Shown here: positions 1 through 12,026 of the stretch, in pieces
Numbering within the stretch: position 1 is the first letter of the stretch
Layout: each line of letters starts with the position of its first letter
Assembly: GCA_015680685.1 (NCBI GenBank)
Contig: MNCI01028922.1
Location: forward strand, 445,609-509,608
Direction: 5' to 3'
DNA from: Gnetum montanum
Taxonomy: Eukaryota > Streptophyta > Gnetopsida > Gnetales > Gnetaceae
DNA length: 64,000 nt
Program-made: the position numbers and the translations under genes
Notes under the pieces: generated by a model
Told to the model about the DNA's origin: nothing
The model's input: the letters and a program-made list of their open reading frames with translations, nothing else
The model's database searches: none

Positions 1-1555
1 TGATTGCATTTTTCATGCTAAGATACATATAAAAGTATGAAATGTTTATGTGAAAATATCAAAGGCATGAAAAATAGCTTGTATCAACTACAATAGTCAA
101 ACACCAACTTAAATTTTGTAAAAAATTTTCTAAGTATCCTAGTTAATGGTGAAACAAGCCATAGTAAAAACTCTAGGAAAGCTAATTAAAATTTGCTAAA
201 AATTCAAAATGACCATTTAGAACTAAAAGCCAACATGTGAAAAAATTCATGGATCCTTAAGCATAAAAATCAACATCAACACCAACACCAATGCTGCTTG
301 TATAGATAGGGAGGTTTACAGTTTTCATGACCAAAACTACAACCATGCAAGATAGTTTACACCAATATTAAAATGACAGATTAGAACTAAATTTTTTTTC
401 TAAGGTTGGAAATTTTATGGACATCAAAATTCAATAGAATTAGGTGAGCACATTAGGTTTTCAAGCTAGAAAAAATTCAAAACCAACCAAAACCATAACA
501 ACACTTGACAAAAAAGTTCATAACAACACCAAAAACTATGGAAAATGGCCATAGTAGACAACACATGAAAAAATATTAAAAAAAGTTTAACTTAGCTAAA
601 ACAACTTCTAAACCCTTCCTAACATTTTGAGGCATCCCTAGGACCATGGGAAGTTGGCAGGAAAAATTTTCTAAAGTGTCAACACTGTCCATCTTTACAA
701 GGGTAAAATGTAACAACCAAAAAATTAACACTTTTGCACCAATTCACTAAAAATTCATTAAAAAGAAATCAAATAATCAAATTTAGTGATTCCATTTTCA
801 TTGGAATCCCTAAACCATAAGCTAAATATCAAAAACAAGAAAACATAAAAAATCATAGCTGTTTTTGCAAAAAATGTTGCCAAATTTACATGAACTTGGT
901 TGTAATAGCAAAACCCCATTTCGCTAGAGTTTAGGAAAAAGTTTGCCAAAAATTTAATACACATTCAAATTTAATGATTCCATAGTAGTTGGAATCCTTA
1001 AATAGAGAACTACAACCTACAATAGGGTTAAGTCCTAAAGCCTTCCAAAGAAACTATGCTAGTTTCTTGGGTAGGAAAAAGCTCAGTTACACTAGGGTTG
1101 GAGGTTGTAGGTTATGAAGTAGGTGTAGAGCTCTAAATCAATGCAATAGAGCTTAGGAGTGGTGGAAAGAGAATGATTTGTGTAAAAATTATTTCTTCAA
1201 AAATCCTTCCAAGCTTATGCACCTTCTTAGAAAACCCTAGTTTTCCAATACACTTGCCCAAGTCCCACTGAACTCATTGTTCACATTTGATAAGTAGGAC
1301 TACGTTAGGTGAGTGGGAAATTGATGCTTGAAAAAATTCAAATTCAAGGTAAGACCCACTAGATTCCTAGGAAGAAAGCTAACAAAAATCCTAACACACT
1401 TGGGTTTCTAGTTTCCTAGGTTGACTACATTAGATTTCAAGCATCTAGAAGCCTTGAAATTTATATCAAAATCTAGTTACTACCTAAACTAATCTCCTAA
1501 CCACCCATCCATGCCATAAAAAATTATGCTTAAAATAGAAAATCGGGTGTTGACA

Positions 1556-2840
1556 TGGATGGAAACTGAGCAACGAGATAGGCAGAAACCCATTCCAAAA
1601 CTTGCTCTTTGTAGCAACTATGCTTATCAATAACCTAACTACACTGGTCAGCATAGTCACTAGTAGGTGTTTTGAAACATCAACTAAGATTCCAATTGAC
1701 TCTGGAATGGTAACTTCATAGAAAAAACCTTGGTCAGAATTGCCAGCAGCTTCAAAATTACATGAAACCTTTCAAAATTCATCAAGAATTCAATTTTCTT
1801 GCATGACTAAACTTAGGCCAGGTCTCAACTACTCTGGCCAACGTAGTCACTAGTAGTTGAGTAAGAAATAAACATTAAATACCCAAAATAGCTTTTGAAT
1901 TTAGAATTTCTAGCATCAACTTCACTCTAGGACCTCTGGTGACCTTCCATCAACAAATTGTGATGCCAAAATAAGTCAAATTTTATTTTTATTATGTAAC
2001 TACATTGGGGAGGCTTGTGACTATGCTAGCTAGCATAGTCTTAGTGTAGCCACACCAAAAACACCAAAATGGAATTCCAACTTGTTAGATTGACTTCCAA
2101 AAGTACTAGACCAATCCAAAAACCTTGTTAGAGATCCCAAAGACCTTTAAACCTTGCAATAAAAAATGGTCAAAACTCATCATAATTCCCACATCCACAC
2201 TATGACTACATTGGACAATGTATTCCAATGGTGTTTGACCATTGTAACATCAAATTGACCATCAAAATTGACAATTTTAAGCTTGAAACCATTATTTCCA
2301 ACACCAATGGTCTCAGAACTCAGAAATCTAGTCAATAAACCATGTAATGGCATCAAAATTCAAATTACATATTATGACTATGTTGGAGCAAGTCTAGACT
2401 ACATTGGCTAATGTAGTCCCAGTGAAGTCATGGTTTGAGGTTGGTTTGATTCATGATTTGACATTCAAAATAGCCCAAAACCTAGAACCCTTTCTAGCCT
2501 TATTGAATTGCAAATTCATCTACTTTTGATACTGAAAATGCTAGATTCATCCTAACTACATTGAGGCTTGGCTCAACTATGCTGGCCAGTGTAGTCACAG
2601 TAGGCAATGATCATTTGAAAGCCTCAACAACCTTTAGAATCAGCCATCTTGAGTCAAAACCCTAGCCAGAAGCACCAATAACCCTTAGAATCCAAGAGAC
2701 TTTTTGATTAACCATAGAAACCCATCAAAAGACTAGTTTTTATGTGACTACACCAAGGCAAGTCCATAAAAAATATGTAGCCCTAGCATAGTCCATTCTC
2801 CAAGGTGCTACTATGTTGACCTTCTTTTACCACATGTATC
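1556..2840 (+). repeat. Degenerate tandem repeat, about 185-bp period
   Basis: A motif of the form ACTACATTGG ... CTATGCTGGCCA ... GTAGTCACAGTAG recurs near 1,640, 1,825, 2,010, 2,205, 2,390, 2,565 and 2,750. That is roughly seven copies about 185 bp apart, heavily diverged. The repeat lies inside the spacer of Tat-A element 1. A second repeat with nearly the same period but different sequence fills the spacer of the outer Tat-A element at 41,770-44,830. Confidence 0.55.
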
Positions 2841-3039
2841 TCACTATGGCTTGTTTGACCTCATTTCATGATATTTTGACTTGTTTTGATCTTTTTATGC
2901 ATTATTGGCATTTATTATCATTAGTTGATCTCATTTAGTTTCTAAATAACTCTAGTTTCACCATATCTACCTTGGCCTCTATTGATCTTTCTTAGACTTT
3001 GATTGGTGTTAGGTAATGGGGTTTAACCATCCTTGACCA

Positions 3040-3125
3040 TCATTTCATACCATGTAATCATGGCTTACTAAGGCCTTAAAATAGCAACATGGCCTACTAA
3101 GGCCTAAAACTAGCAAAGTTTGACC
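3040..3125 (+). repeat. Short GGCCT(T)AAA-ACTAGCA array
   Basis: About two to three copies of a 30-35 bp unit containing CTAAGGCCTAAAACTAGCA. The same unit recurs at 25,680-25,975, 37,300-37,460, 41,290-41,430, 44,915-45,290 and 45,990-46,215, always in non-coding parts of Tat elements. Its role is unknown. Confidence 0.6.
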
Positions 3126-3370
3126 ATGTTTGACCTTATGTTTCCTACTTTCACCATGTTGCAACTTGTTTTGACCTTGGTTGGCCTTTATTTGAACTCA
3201 TGTGACCTTTGTTTCATCTTATATGTGTTCACCTACCTCTTATAGCCTTTTTTTTGACCTTGTTTGATCATAAAATAACATGTGTTTGCATAGTTGATAA
3301 GGTATTTTATATCATTTGTGGCATTATTTACTCATTTTACCTAGGTTCCCCTTAATGTGCTTATTGTTGA

Positions 3371-3378
3371 TATGTAGG
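3371..3378 (+). promoter_or_regulatory. Putative splice acceptor before RT exon
   Basis: TATGTAG|G at 3,371-3,378 follows a T-rich stretch. It sits where coding homology to Tat pol begins. The aligned position in the Tat-B element (TTTATTTTGTAG ending at 30,700) is a stronger acceptor, and in the outer element (near 45,518) it is degraded. This supports a spliced protease-RT junction. No donor was proven. Confidence 0.45.
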
Positions 3379-6300
3379 ATTAAAGTATAGACACCTGGAA
3401 GCAAATCAGCTTGCCATTGAACCTAAGTGGACCTCATGGTGATGTTGAATGATGTGTTGACCTTAATTGGCTAGATCTTTAGCTTGAGGACCACATAGCC
3501 TTGATGCAGAAACCTCTAGAGTGGCCTAAAAACCTTGTCAAAACCCTTGACCTAGAGGTTGGTGACATTACCAAAGACTCTGTAGTTAAGGTTCTTATCA
3601 TGACATAGAGTGGTGAGGAGAGAACCCCAAAATTAAGTTCCTCACTGGAACCTGAACAAGCTCAAGACATTACTAAGGTCCTTCAAGGTAACATTAAGTT
3701 CTTTGCTTGGTCATATGAAGATATGCCAAGTCTTGATCCATGTTTAATCCAACATAACATCATACTCAATCCTAGCATTAAACTAGTTAAGCAAAAAGTT
3801 TGCAAGGTTAGACTTGATTTACCCTTAGCAATTCATGATGAAATCACAAAACTATATTAGGTTGGTTTCATTAGAGTTTTTGATTATGCAAAATAGGCAT
3901 CCAAGATAGTGGTAGTCCCTAGGAAAAATGGGAGTATACATATTTGCATAGATTTATGAGATCTAAATAAGGCAACTATTAAGGATGATTTTCCTTTCCC
4001 TAGTATTGACCAACTTATCGATACTATGGTTGGGCATGGCTTATTGTCCTTCATGGATGGGTTCTCAGGATACAACCAAATTAGGATTAACCTAGAACAT
4101 CAACTTAGTACAACATTCATGACCCCTTGGGGTGCCTTTTGTTATACCATGATGCCATTTGGCCTAAAGAATGCAAGAGTGACCTACCAAAGGGCTATGA
4201 CGTACATCTTTAGTGATTATATGCTAGGATTGCTCAATGACTATGTAAATGATATAGCTATTAAGTCCAAAATGGTTGATGATCATGTGCATGACCTTGA
4301 TATTGTACTTAAATGATTCCTCAAATACAAGCTTAGACTTAATCCTAAGAAGTATGCTTTTGGCATCAAAACTAGTAAGATGCTTGGTTTTGTAGTATTT
4401 GAAGCAAGAATATGTGTTGATCTTGATAAGGTTAAAGCCATATCTAACTTGGTAGCATGAACTAACCTTAAGGAGCTTTGGGGATTGCAATATAGATTAC
4501 AGTTTATCTATAAGTTTATCACTAGACTCACAGATAAGTTGCAACCCATGCAACACTTGCTTAAGAAAGGAATTCACTAGGAGTGGATGGATCAATGTTA
4601 AGAAGCCTTTGAAAACCTTAAATAAGAGTTTGCACAACTACTAATAGTTTATCCTTTGTAATAGGATAAGCCTTTCTACATTTACCTTGCTATCTCTGAC
4701 ACGTTTTTTGCCTCTCTAATTTGTTAGAAACAAGATGATGGGGTAGAGTTACCTATGTACTACTTAAGTCATGCACTAGTTGCCCATGAGACCTGATACA
4801 TTAAAGTGGAGAAGTATTATCTAGCCCTGGTCTTCTCATTGAAGAAGTGATGGTACTACCTCTTTAGGAGCCAGGTGAACATCATTTGCAAAGATAATGT
4901 ACTTAGATCCATCATGAAAAACATCTACAAAAGTAGCTAGATAGCTCGTTGGAAAGACATAACAGCCAAATTTGACCACCATTATGTTTCTAAAGCCTCA
5001 AAAAAAGGTCAAGCTATAGCCACACAACTTACTACTTCATTGGTAGAAGACCATGCAACCATAAACTACAAATTTCTTGATGAATATGTTAGCATTGTTA
5101 GTAATGTACCTACGGGCTATGAGGTGGTCATGCACTTTGATGAAGCTTCAATATCCCATGGGGCTAGTGCTATAACCACCATAACATTTCCACATGGTGA
5201 AATCCAATCCTTTGCTTACCGTTTTGAATTTCCATGTACCAACAATGTGGTGGAATATGAAGGATTGATCAAGGGAGTGATGCTAGCTCATGGCCTAAGA
5301 ATCAAATGCTTAATGATTAAGGATGATTCACAACTAGTGGTTAACCAAGTAATTGAGGTTTATGCATGTAAAGCCCAACATTTACAACCTTATTGTGACC
5401 TATGAAAGAATTTGGTACAAGAATTCATAGATATTGATATCCAACATGTACCATGAATTGAGAAGATGCTAGCTAATGCCATTGCAACCTTAGCTCTCAG
5501 TGTGACACCTGATGTGTTTAGCAAATCAACTTTCTTAACCATGGATTGTGCTATTCCCATCATGTAGAATACTAAGAATAGCTTTATAGCCTCTGTTAAT
5601 ACTAGATTTTTAAGGGAATGGTATGATAATATCGAATTTTACCTTATGCATGATGAATTTCCACAAGGCCTGAATACTTCTCAAAAGGACGCCATACATA
5701 AATGGTCAAAATAGTATGTCATAGTAGGTGATAACACATTATGTTTATGGTCTTATGATGGCATATTGTTAGTGTGCTTGGGCAAGACTGAAGTTGGCAT
5801 AGTCCTTGAGCAAGTTCATGAGGGCATATGTGGATGACATATAGGACCCACAACCATGGCTACTAAGCTTTGATGACTAGGTTATTACTAGCCCTATATG
5901 AAAAAATATTACCTATAGAAGGTTAAAATTTGTGATAGTTGTCAATGGCATAGTAGCCTGATCCATGTGCCACCAACTAAGTTACATAGCACTCAGATAA
6001 CTTGGCCATTCCAACAATGGGGGTTGGATATCATTGGACCTATAATGCCTAAGTCTTCCATAGGACATAGCTTCATCATCATTGTAATCGAATACTTCAC
6101 AGAGTGGGTTGAAGCTATTCCCCTAAGGAAGATAAAGTCTTAACAAGTCTGTAGCTTTATACTCGATAGCATAATAGCCTATTTTGGCATACCTATGACC
6201 ATAGTCACAGATAATGGGCCACAATTTAGTAGCCAAGAAATGAGAAAATATTGTCATAACCTAGGCATCAAAAATTTATTTTCATCACCATACTACCTCA

Positions 6301-6835
6301 AAGCCAATGGAGAAACTGAAGCTAGCAACAAGGCTATGGTGAACTTACTTAAAAAGATGCTGAACAATAATAGTTGCAAGTGGCATGAGTAGCTTGTCCA
6401 TGTTCTATGGGCTTATCAAACAACCTATCCAACTGCAACTGGTGTAACCCCATATAGCTTAACTTATGGTTTTGAATCCATTTTACCTCTTAAATTGTAG
6501 GTTTGATCGCTCCAAGTAGCCTTATTGAACTTCATCAATGATGAGCAAAACAGTGAGTTGCGTACCATGGACCTAGACTCTATGGAGAAGCAAACGAGTA
6601 TGAACACTTGCTCACATCAGGTGATAAGAAGTCAAGTAGAAACAGCAACACCATCATAATTTGAATAGGTGAAAGATCAAGAAGGAGGACTTGGTCCTCA
6701 AGAACATCTGTGAGCATGCAAACAAAATCTCATCCAATTGGGAAGGTCCTTTCTTGACCAACAAAGTAGCAATGGAGCCTTCTAGATAGTATACATGGAT
6801 TGAAATGAGATGGCCAACCTAGTCAATGATTCCTA
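3378..6835 (+). pseudogene. Tat-lineage Ty3/gypsy pol (RT, RNase H, archaeal RNase H, integrase), decayed
   Basis: This is a pol polyprotein remnant on the plus strand, broken by many TAG, TAA and TGA stops and frameshifts. A pre-RT region (3,378-3,870) includes FAWSYEDMPSLDP and KPVKQK-like sequence. RT (about 3,870-4,450) shows SFMDGFSGYNQIRI, MPFGLKNA and YVNDIAIKS, where the catalytic YVDD has become YVND. A gypsy RNase H remnant (4,700-5,000) is followed by an archaeal-type RNase H (5,100-5,450: HFDEASISHGA, CTNNVVEYEGL, DDSQLVVNQ). Integrase (5,770-6,480) has a degraded HHCC finger ending CDSC, then WGLDIIGP, VTDNGPQFSS and NGETEASNKA, so the D, D and E positions are visible. The C-terminal SSNWEGPF motif follows. 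Two RNase H domains are diagnostic of the Tat/Ogre lineage. The copy is inactive. Confidence 0.85.
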
Positions 6836-7113
6836 TCTAAAGCCTTATTATATCTAACACATTTTCTTGGTAGGTACCAACATCGACATCCATGACCACA
6901 GTGACCAATAAAAAGCAAGCCAACATTCTTTTCTCTATCTCTTTTTGCATGAAAATTGAATTGAAAAACTTTATTATAGTTTTAATGTAAGATGTTGATC
7001 CCTTTTTGGGTATAACCAATTGTAACCATTGGTAATGAGCTTGCAGTGGTGTTTTAAGTTCTTTGTTGATGTCTCTTGGGTCAATCCTCCAAACATTAAC
7101 AAAGAGGGGCCAA
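6836..7113 (+). other. Post-pol region and polypurine tract of Tat-A element 1
   Basis: This short non-coding region follows integrase. It ends with a block shared by all three 3' LTRs of this group: CTTGGGTCAATCCTCCA, then about 10 bases, then AAAGAGGGGCCAA (7,101-7,113). The last part is the polypurine tract that primes plus-strand synthesis. It abuts the LTR start TGAAACACC. Confidence 0.75.
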
Positions 7114-8569
7114 TGAAACACCACTTAGAAAACAAATGTTGCAACTTGTAACCTTCACTACCTAACTTGAGGTAAGATTTCATTGTAAATGTAAGATTAG
7201 AAGTTCATGAATTGAAATCTTACATACTTTAACTTGTTGGGGCTGAAAAATGCCTCATAAGTTGTTATTGCCTCATTTCCCAAGTGGAAAAAGTGCTATT
7301 ATGTCTATATATGGGCTTATGAAGGTTAAAAGTTACTTGGGGACTACAAAATTTGGCATTTTTAAAGGTTTTTGTAGAGGTATGGCCTCAACTACATTGA
7401 AACCATCTACCCCCAGCATAGATGGTATTAGATTTTCATTTTCCAGTAATAACACCCAGCGTAGTCACCACAAAACCTAGTGTAGCTACAAGATCAACAT
7501 TGATGTTGTTGGATTTTTTATTATCCTAGCAATGGCCAGTGTAGTCATAACATTTTCTAGGTGCTGACACCATGGCTAGCATAGTCAGCATGGATCTCCA
7601 GTAGATGTAGTTTAGTCAGCATAATCACCTTGTTTCTAGTAGATTTGAACAACACCCAATGTAGTCTCCAAGGCTACCATAGTGAAGGTGAAGGCTAGCA
7701 TAGTTACAAAAGTTTGTTTACTATTTTTATTATGTGGATGGGTTTTGGTGGCCTAGGTGCACTAAAACTTACTAGAAATGGTCAATTATTCTAGAAATTA
7801 TAATCATTATGCCTGCAATCAATTTGTTAGCAATCATGGTAGTAATTTGTAGCATTAAATCAACAACCTAAGGCCTATAAAACCCAAGCTTGAACACAAT
7901 ATTGGGGTTCCAAATTTTTAGGAGCATCAATTTTCAATGATTCCCAACATTTTTAGTATTTCCAACAAATTTTTTAGCATTTTCCAAACATTTTTGTAAC
8001 CAAGAAATTCATAGCATTTTGCAACCTTTAGAGCCTAAATTCCATTTGGTGTCTTTGCTGAGCATTTGGGACCCTTGGTGTAACATCATTGGAACAAAAG
8101 CTCTTGCCACTATTACCATCACCCATAGCCAAAGTTGCATACATGAATGGAAACTAGTAAGGAGTTACAAGGAATTAGAACTAGGAAGTACATGGACCAT
8201 GAATATCAATAGTAGAACACATCTTGCCATCTTCAACAGGCCTTAAGCTTCATTCAAGCTATCTTCTTGTGCATTGAGCACCCCTCTGTACTCTTTGAAC
8301 TTTCACTTTCATTTCAATAAATTTTTTAGTTCAGTTGTAGTGTAGATTTATTTTCAAGTTTAATTTTATGATATTTTGTTTTTGTTTAAATCTATAATTT
8401 CATTCCCATTTTCATTTCCTTTTTACACTTTTTAAGTCATTTGGTGATTAACAAGACTATCTAGGACACATTAATTCCCATTTTTGGAGGCCCTTGGGGT
8501 TCAAGGTTCAAATTGGCAACAACATGGAATTTTTTGATTTTCTAGTGACTGAATTTTCTAGGTGCTACA
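7114..8569 (+). mobile_element. 3' LTR of Tat-A element 1
   Basis: The LTR starts TGAAACACC at 7,114 and ends GGTGCTACA at 8,569 (1,456 bp). It follows the polypurine tract directly. Its first 270 bases and its last 250 bases align with the outer element's LTRs at 14,494 and 47,182. U3 contains degenerate AGCATAGTC repeats at about 7,400-7,720 instead of the GGAAGATCT array. A TATA box (CTATAAAA, 7,875-7,882) and an AATAAA (8,317-8,322) mark the probable start and end of R. The next five bases (ATCTT) should be the target duplication, but its partner is outside the window. Confidence 0.8.
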
Positions 8570-9380
8570 ATCTTTTTTATTCAATATGGTAAGCTATATG
8601 CATTTTCATTGACCACCCCATGTCATAGAGTTGATATTGCTAGCATCATTATCATCTTTGTTGTTGGTGGCTCTAGTATGAGTTTCAGGAGTTTTCTCTT
8701 GAAACTTAACCTCTAAACCTTGGTTAATGTTGACATAGTTAACCAAAGGTAGTGATACATTATCTTCATGAATGATAATTTTCTCTTCCTTATAAGGCAA
8801 GTCAATCTCTTAATCTCTATGGGATGAGACTATGTAAAGCTTAGCTACCTATGGTCTTCCTAACATCAAGTTGCAGCTATGTATCTCTTCAACCACTAGG
8901 AAGTTGACAGATGTAGGGAATTGCTCATTGGCTATGAAATCCAAAGAGATAGAACCTCGCACCACTACTCGTGATCCATTAAATGACTTGAGTGCTAAGG
9001 TAGTAGTTTCTTGAAGGTTATTGGTTAAGCCTAGTTTATCAACTATGGAAAATGGTACCACATTAGTTTCCATCCCATCATCCACATGAACATGATGAAC
9101 CTTGTACTTGTAAACATGTATAGCGATGAGGAGAGGGGTGGATAGCACTTCCTCATTTCAAGAGTCAATCTTCACCTCATTATCATGGAAGATGAGCATA
9201 GGTTGATGCCCATTTTCCCTAAGTGAATCTTGCTCAATGATAGAGTAGATTGACTCTTTGTTGGCCAGTATGTCTCTACTCATAGGGATAGAGGTTAACA
9301 CTTGAGCTAGTGCATCTCTATGAGTAGGAGAAGTCAAGACTAGGTAGTACACATTTAGTGATGTGTTCTTCTATTTGAGG
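8570..9380 (-). pseudogene. Tat-A aspartic protease region (minus-strand element, layer 1)
   Basis: Reading leftward, this encodes the retropepsin part of the layer-1 element. HVHVDDGMETNVVP covers the active-site region (D-D-G rather than the usual D-S/T-G). It is followed by DKLGL, LKSFNGSRVVVRG and, near the C-terminus, CNLMLGRP (equivalent to the I-L-G-R motif). The same protein is encoded on the plus strand at 40,470-40,860 in the outer element and at 24,500-25,000 in Tat-B. Homology to the outer copy runs on to about 8,590 and then stops where Tat-A element 1 ends (LTR at 8,569), so the rest of this element lies beyond the window's left edge. Few stops interrupt the frame. Confidence 0.75.
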
Positions 9381-12026
9381 ATCATTTGCTTTGTTCTATT
9401 GTTGTGAGGGAATTCTTTTCCTTAGTGTGTAATGTTTCAGCCTTCGTGGTGTTAATTTCCCCCATCCTTCCTAATGTTTGTGGCTTAGGTTTTGATGTAT
9501 GTGCCTTGGGCTCCTTGTCCATGGGTGTAGCCAATCTTGGTGTAGTTCTAGGTGTGTTAAATTGCTTTAAAGCCTTTTATTATTGATTACATTTAGTGGT
9601 CTTAGTTGTTGGTTTAACAATAGGTTATTTTTTTCATTGTTGTAATGATGATTTGTTACTAACCTTTGGGTTGTGGGCCATTAGAGATGGACTTTGATCA
9701 TAGGTTTTTGTGATTTTAATTGTTGAAGGTGGAAGGAACCTGATAATAAATGGTTCCCTAGTCTTTGGATGATTGGTAACTCATAATCTAGGTTGTGAAG
9801 TTGATGCCATTGAAGTAGGAACACATATGATGAAAGGCTTCTTAGGAATTGGAGAAGGTGATAGCCATATGACAACGGGCTCTCAAGGCTTTATATTTTG
9901 GGGTCACAATGGTATTTTGATTAGCCCTAGGAGAATTAGACCATTTGGTTTCTATGAATGAGGCTATAGTATAGGAGTTGTTGGTGCCTGGAGAGTTAGG
10001 ATCATTCAACACCAACTCTCCACAATCAATCATCTTTTGGAGGTCATCCTTTAATGCTAAGAAAAAATTGGTGTCATGACTAGCCATTTTGATGATAATG
10101 GAAAAACCTATATAGTATGAAGTACTTTGGTAGCTTGTAATCATCCTTAGTTACTATTTTTGGATCTCTAGCTATGTCACAAAGACGATTGTGCCTGTTA
10201 CGAGCTTCCTTGGATAGTTGCTTATGTTTTCTATAGTTATCTTTAACCAACTCTTCCAAAAGCTTAGAGGGCTTCATTAATAAGCTAGTGTAATTCGACC
10301 TATCCTTTCATCCAAATTTTGATCTTGGTTGATTTAAGTTATAGGAAGTGCATGGTTGTAATGAGTTGAAAGATTTTTTATGTGGCAGTGAGTATTACTT
10401 CTTTACTTGCTTTATATAATTGGATATTGCAACCATGGTTGTATGTTTTTGCCTAGTTTTATTACCATCCCTCTTTGTGTATTGGTTTTTATAGGCCACA
10501 TATGTTGGATCATTGCTTGCGTTAGCTACCTCCTTGATGCTCTTAGTTTGTAAGAGGGCTTGACTTAGTGATTCGGGCTCCAAATAATAGAACTTTGACT
10601 TGATGAAGTCATTTATTACTCCCTTGTAGATGGCTAAGAGGTGGATTTTAGAGATGGAATCTAGAATTTGATTGAGGATTGAATTACATCTTTGAATGAA
10701 CCTTTTGACCAGTTCAAGTGGCCCCTGCATGACCTTCATCAGTTGATCTAATGTGACATCTAGCTTCAAGGTGTATATGAAGTGGCTAATAAATTGGTTT
10801 ATCAGGATTTCAAGGGAAGAGATGGAACTTCTAGGCAAATTTTGGTACCAATATAGAGCCTTATGCTTAAGGAATATGGGGGAAATTAATAGTATCGTAT
10901 GAGGCCAAGCTTACAAAAAGAGACACTCAAACATGAAGGTGACTAGGTGTCTATTGGAATCCCCTTCATCATTTTATTTGGTGAAGTTTGGTATGGGCAT
11001 GTCTGTGGGTAATATTATTTAAGGGGTAGTAGGACTTATAGGATCATCTTGGTAAAAGTCTAGAACCTTAATTATTTAAGTTGTATTAGCATTGAGTTTC
11101 CATAGCTCCTTAGTAAGATTGTAGATCATTTGGAAGGCTTGATCCAAGCCTTGGGGCATTCCTGTGATCTATGATGTTTGTGTTGATGGTTGTGGAGGGA
11201 GTTGAGTAGCTTGAGGCTATATAATTAACATTGGCATAAAGGGGAGAGGTCATGTGACCACCATTGCAAGTGGATTAAACAAGGAGAAAGATGTTTGAGT
11301 TGGAACTTGTTGTATAAAGGGGGGAAAGGAAGTATGAGATGACTTAGTTGCTTGGGATCCCAATGAGGATCCCACTAGTATGACAAAAGGAGGCGGTGTG
11401 GTAGACATCACTAGGGCTAGGTGAATGGGTTGAGGTTGTATTGCAAAGAGCATGGATAAGAACAAGAGGGTGAATTGATACATGGATTATGCCTAATGTG
11501 TGGTACTAATGGGCATAGACCCAAACATGGTAGGATGGATAGGAGAGGAATTAAGTTGAGGGACATGTTCCACCAATGAGGTAGGAGACATGGAGCTGGG
11601 AGTAGTTTTCTAGGAAGCTGATCATTGGAAAAGATTTCCAATGAAGGTATTCAGCTTAAGTTTAGCCTCAAACTCATTGTGCTCTTCTTGGTGATCCTTC
11701 GAGCTAATTTCCTCACTAAAATCATTAACCTCTATGAGGTTTATGAGCATTTTTGCATAAAAGTTTGGAAGGGGAATTTGGTGATAAGGAGATGAGATGT
11801 ATTTTTTTCCATCTTGATGTATAATTTTGAATTGATGATTAGCATCAGATTCAGAGCATGGTAGCAAGATACTGGCTTGCGTCTTCGTAGAGAAGAAGTT
11901 TTAGAACTTTTCATTAATCACCATGAATTTCAAGTTCTTACCCCTTTGCCCAAGTGATTATCTTTGTTCTATGACTGCAAGGTCTTTTAGGTCATAGACA
12001 TGAATTGTATCTTGGTTGGAGGCCAT
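9381..12026 (-). pseudogene. Tat-A gag (minus-strand element, layer 1)
   Basis: Gag starts at the ATG at 12,026 (MASNQDTIHVYD...) and runs leftward. An N-terminal domain covers about 12,026-11,630. A proline/serine-rich linker follows. The capsid-like retrotransposon gag domain lies at 10,838-10,395, with LPRSSISSLEILINQFI and ESLSQALLQTKSIKE. Further on, a linker (10,280-9,840) contains the Tat zinc-knuckle-like region ending in MASHDTNFFLALKDD. The knuckle's cysteines are mostly lost. Homologous copies are the outer gag (17,200-19,614) and Tat-B gag (21,606 onward). Several stops and frameshifts make it inactive. Open frames on the plus strand here (for example 9,386-9,586) are antisense shadows. 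Confidence 0.75.

Larger units (their letters stand above)
1..3377 (+). other. Protease-RT spacer (intron-like) of Tat-A element 1, 3' part
   Basis: This stretch has no supported coding sequence. It precedes a Tat RT region and so occupies the protease-to-RT spacer, which is an intron in Ogre-type elements. Bases 1-1,555 are AT-rich without recognisable structure. Bases 1,556-2,840 hold a degenerate tandem repeat and 3,040-3,125 a short GGCCTAAAACTAGCA-type array. The stretch ends in TTGTTGATATGTAG, an acceptor-like sequence, directly before the first RT-side exon. The 5' LTR, gag and protease of this element would lie left of the window. The intron assignment is inference from position and from the homologous boundary at 30,700. 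Confidence 0.5.
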
